From the NCBI GenBank assembly GCA_944320305.1, contig CALUGW010000008.1, forward strand, positions 38,023-102,022: a stretch of 64,000 nucleotides of DNA, given 5' to 3'. The DNA is from an uncultured Prevotella sp. Lineage in GTDB: Bacteria > Bacteroidota > Bacteroidia > Bacteroidales > Bacteroidaceae. The translations under genes were made by a program, and so were the position numbers. Position 1 is the stretch's first letter; every line of letters starts with the position of its first letter. The notes below the pieces were generated by a model. The model had not been told where the DNA came from. It worked only from the letters and a program-made list of their open reading frames with translations, and did no database searches. Below, one piece after another: positions 62,126 through 64,000 of the stretch.

Positions 62126-62842
62126 ATGCCACCCATACTCGTCGATAAGATTATCGGCACCGAGTTGTTGGGCGTTGAGGCTGTGCTCTCCATGCCGGGG
62201 CGCGTCTACACATTCCTCAACCCCGTGTCTTATCTCTCGGCCATGGACGACCGTGAGCTGTTCGCCCGCTTTGACGGCGTGTTTGCCGACGGCTCGCTGC
62301 TTGTCTCGGCCATAAGGCTGCTTTACGGGCGCACGGTCACGAGGCGCAGCTTCGACATGACGTCGCTGGCTCCCGTCGTGCTCGACCATGCCTGCCGCGA
62401 GGGCAAGTCGGTCTATGTGGTAGGCTCGCGGCAGGAAGAGGCCGGGCGAGCCGTCGCCATCTTCAGCAGCCGCTGGCCGGGGCTGAGGGTGGCCGGCTGC
62501 CGCAGCGGCTATTTCGCGTCGGAGGCTGAGATGCGAGCCGAGGCTCAGAAGATTGTGTCCGCCGCGCCCGACTTTCTCATTGTCGGCATGGGCGTGATGG
62601 CCCAGGAGCGTTTTCTGCTTATGGTGCGTGAGGCGGGGTTTGGTGGCATTGGCTTCACCTGCGGCGGCTTCATCCGCCAGACGGCGGTGGGGCAGGCCGA
62701 GCACTATTATCCGGCGTGGGCCGACAGGCTCAACCTGCGCTTCGTCTACCGTATGTACAAGGAGAAGCACACGCGCAAGCGCTACGCTCAGGCCGCCCTG
62801 CTTTTTCCGGCGCGTTTCATTGCCGAACGGCTTTTCGGATGA
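62126..62842 (+). CDS. WecG/TagA/CpsF family glycosyltransferase (GT26)
   Basis: From the ATG at 62126 (MPPILVDKIIGTELLGVEAV) the product is 238 residues, close to the family norm; an upstream ATG at 62051 overlaps the SDR gene and is possible. Family blocks are VYTFLNPVSYLSAMDDRELF, GVFADGSLLVSAIRLLYGRT, SVYVVGSRQEEAGRAVAIFS and APDFLIVGMGVMAQERFLL, ending in YRMYKEKHTRKRYAQAALLF. Members add N-acetylmannosamine(uronic acid) or similar sugars early in glycan or wall teichoic acid assembly. It is the last gene of the polysaccharide operon seen here. Confidence 0.92.
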   Translation: MPPILVDKIIGTELLGVEAVLSMPGRVYTFLNPVSYLSAMDDRELFARFDGVFADGSLLVSAIRLLYGRTVTRRSFDMTSLAPVVLDHACREGKSVYVVGSRQEEAGRAVAIFSSRWPGLRVAGCRSGYFASEAEMRAEAQKIVSAAPDFLIVGMGVMAQERFLLMVREAGFGGIGFTCGGFIRQTAVGQAEHYYPAWADRLNLRFVYRMYKEKHTRKRYAQAALLFPARFIAERLFG

Positions 62843-62860
62843 GCGTTTTCTTGCCGCTGT

Positions 62861-63526
62861 CTATTCAATGTTCTCGATGCATACTCCGTCGAGTTCGTTT
62901 AAGAACCGCGTCACTTTCTCTTCATATTGGGAGCGTTTTATTTTCACCTCCATCGTTACTTTCAGCGTGCTGCCCTCGGCGGTGCGCTGTTCTTTTATGT
63001 TGTAGTGGCTGATGCTTGTTCCGTCTTGTTTCAGTCTTTTTATGGTCTTGCCCATGTCTGATTTGTTCCGCATGATGAATGTGAGCGAAATGTTTCGCGT
63101 GCCGAATCGTTCGAGCACCACGCTGAGTATTTCGAGACACAGCAGCACCGCCGCAGTGGCGGCGGCAGCGATTGCGTACATTCCCGACCCGCAGGCCAGG
63201 CCGATGGCCGACGTCACCCACAGACCGGCGGCCGTGGTCAGCCCTTTCACTATGTGCTTCTGAAATATTATTGTGCCGGCTCCGATGAAGCCGATGCCGG
63301 TGACAACTTGCGACGCGATGCGTAGCGGGTCGAAAGATATGTGCTGGCGGCTGAGCATGTCTGCGCTGACGCCATGCTGTGATATCACCATGAGCAGAGC
63401 GCTTCCCAACGCTACGAGGAAGTGTGTGCGGAATCCGGCCTCTTTTGCACGGTAGTTCCTTTCCAGTCCGATCGCTCCGCCCAGTATTGCGGCCACAACA
63501 ATGCGTAAGATAAATTCTCCGTTCAT
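62861..63526 (-). CDS. MgtC/SapB family membrane protein
   Basis: The 221-residue product has four to five N-terminal membrane segments with the family signature (LRIVVAAILGGAIGLERNYR, GFRTHFLVALGSALLMVISQ, VTGIGFIGAGTIIFQKHIVK, GLTTAAGLWVTSAIGLACGS) and a C-terminal ACT-like cytoplasmic domain (ISLTFIMRNKSDMGKTIKRL). MgtC proteins affect magnesium and ATP homeostasis. It faces the polysaccharide operon and is 18 bp from its last gene. Confidence 0.93.
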   Translation of the reverse strand: MNGEFILRIVVAAILGGAIGLERNYRAKEAGFRTHFLVALGSALLMVISQHGVSADMLSRQHISFDPLRIASQVVTGIGFIGAGTIIFQKHIVKGLTTAAGLWVTSAIGLACGSGMYAIAAAATAAVLLCLEILSVVLERFGTRNISLTFIMRNKSDMGKTIKRLKQDGTSISHYNIKEQRTAEGSTLKVTMEVKIKRSQYEEKVTRFLNELDGVCIENIE

Positions 63527-63639
63527 GGTTCTTGCTTTTTTTGATGATAGGGGATAGCTTCTTTCGGCTCCCTATACCATGTTTATTAATATATGTGTGC
63601 AAAAATAGTGTAAACTTCTCATTGCTCAAAATATTATTG

Positions 63640-63995
63640 CTGCAAAACGGGCGTTTTTTCTGGACTCATTTCGTCTAAGGGCTGAAAAGCGGAATCCTGC
63701 CGCATTGTTTTCTCTCTCTGTTTTCTGGATTCCACTTTTCAGCGGACTTCCTTTTTTTCACAATTGGCGTCGCGTCTTTCACCGTTACTTACCTATATGC
63801 AACTATCCACGGCCGTTTTTGTCCTGTTTTGTGTCACCAGCCTTTTTGCCTTGCGAAAAGGGCCTTTTCGCGAGGCAAAAAGGGTCAAAACGCAGGCCGA
63901 AACAGGCCATTTCGCAGGACAAGACGGCCCGTCATGCAATCCGCTGTCAGCCAGCGCGTTGCGCCCGGCGCCCGTTTTAACACTTTTAACTTAAA
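63640..63995. repeat. Dispersed intergenic repeat, copy 5 (divergent)
   Basis: This region has a 20-bp inverted repeat, CTTTTTGCCTTGCGAAAAGG (63842-63861) with 63863-63882, one mismatch, followed by more GGCC words (CCGAAACAGGCC, ATTTCGCAGG) and a TTAACACTTTTAAC end near 63975. It resembles the cores of the other copies but lacks the TGAGTGTGCAACCGTAAC word. The 474-bp stretch 63527-64000 shows no supported gene. Confidence 0.6.
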
Positions 63996-64000
63996 TCCAA

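Noticed and set aside
46498-62842. Whole polysaccharide locus as an integrative element inserted at tRNA-Val
   Set aside because: No direct repeat of the tRNA 3' end is visible at the right side of the locus and there are no mobilisation, conjugation or phage genes; a resident variable locus fits better.
1-64000. Insertion sequences and transposases
   Set aside because: No transposase-like protein or paired terminal repeats with target duplications were found in any frame that I could recognise.

Overview
The window looks like a chromosomal segment of a fairly GC-rich (upper 50s %) gut-type Bacteroidales, possibly Muribaculaceae. The evidence is the promoter style (TTTG-like -33 box, about 20 bp spacer, TAnnTTTG -7 box, found in front of many genes here), Bacteroidota-specific families (DUF5606, long NusB, UpxY, DUF6625, a carboxytransferase with a degenerate biotin domain) and the order rplY-pth-S4. 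The genus assignment is inference.

Layout. 0.2-3.7 kb: an accessory patch of small minus-strand genes: a DUF4417 gene, two His-rich orphan toxin-like proteins, a duplicated partner protein and three similar GC-rich hairpins, next to a candidate small RNA. 4.5-11.5 kb: a rhamnogalacturonan unit with a very large secreted PL11-type lyase, a GH105 unsaturated rhamnogalacturonyl hydrolase and a LacI-type regulator. 11.7-15.2 kb: minus-strand housekeeping operon nusB-yajC-ybbR-coaE-DUF5606. 16.1-20.7 kb: rplY-pth-S4 protein, lipoprotein-purN, and fabI. 20.8-24 kb: lipoprotein, SIMPL protein and asd on the minus strand. 24.1-27.8 kb: CPA2 antiporter, ABC ATPase and CvfB-like protein. 27.9-38.3 kb: minus-strand asnS, pseudouridine synthase, purB, recQ, clpX, clpP and tig. 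39.1-45.4 kb: a preQ1-I-type riboswitch, a queuosine-precursor transporter and queF, then a patatin/BamA-like protein, a carboxytransferase subunit and an HD protein. 45.4-46.3 kb: a 0.9-kb palindrome carrying two convergent, near-identical tRNA-Val(TAC) units. 46.5-62.8 kb: a surface-polysaccharide locus opened by a tyrosine recombinase and an UpxY antiterminator, containing Wzx, Wzy, glycosyltransferases, acyltransferases, a pyruvyltransferase, a LicD/cytidylyltransferase/SDR trio and a WecG-type enzyme. 62.9-63.5 kb: an MgtC-family protein.

How genes work together. The PL11 and GH105 enzymes would cut rhamnogalacturonan I backbone outside the cytoplasmic membrane and remove the resulting unsaturated uronic acid, probably under the neighbouring LacI regulator. 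In the polysaccharide locus UpxY would let polymerase read through the long operon; Wzx/Wzy and the transferases would build a repeat unit probably decorated with acetyl, pyruvyl and phospho-polyol groups.

Most unusual signals: (1) the tRNA-Val palindrome beside a recombinase; (2) a perfect 17-bp inverted repeat built on C8/G8 tracts that brackets three polysaccharide genes and coincides with a frameshift in the pyruvyltransferase; (3) a family of 0.1-0.4-kb intergenic repeats with palindromic cores at five places; (4) the small-gene cassette array at the left end; (5) a split FRG-domain gene inside the polysaccharide operon.
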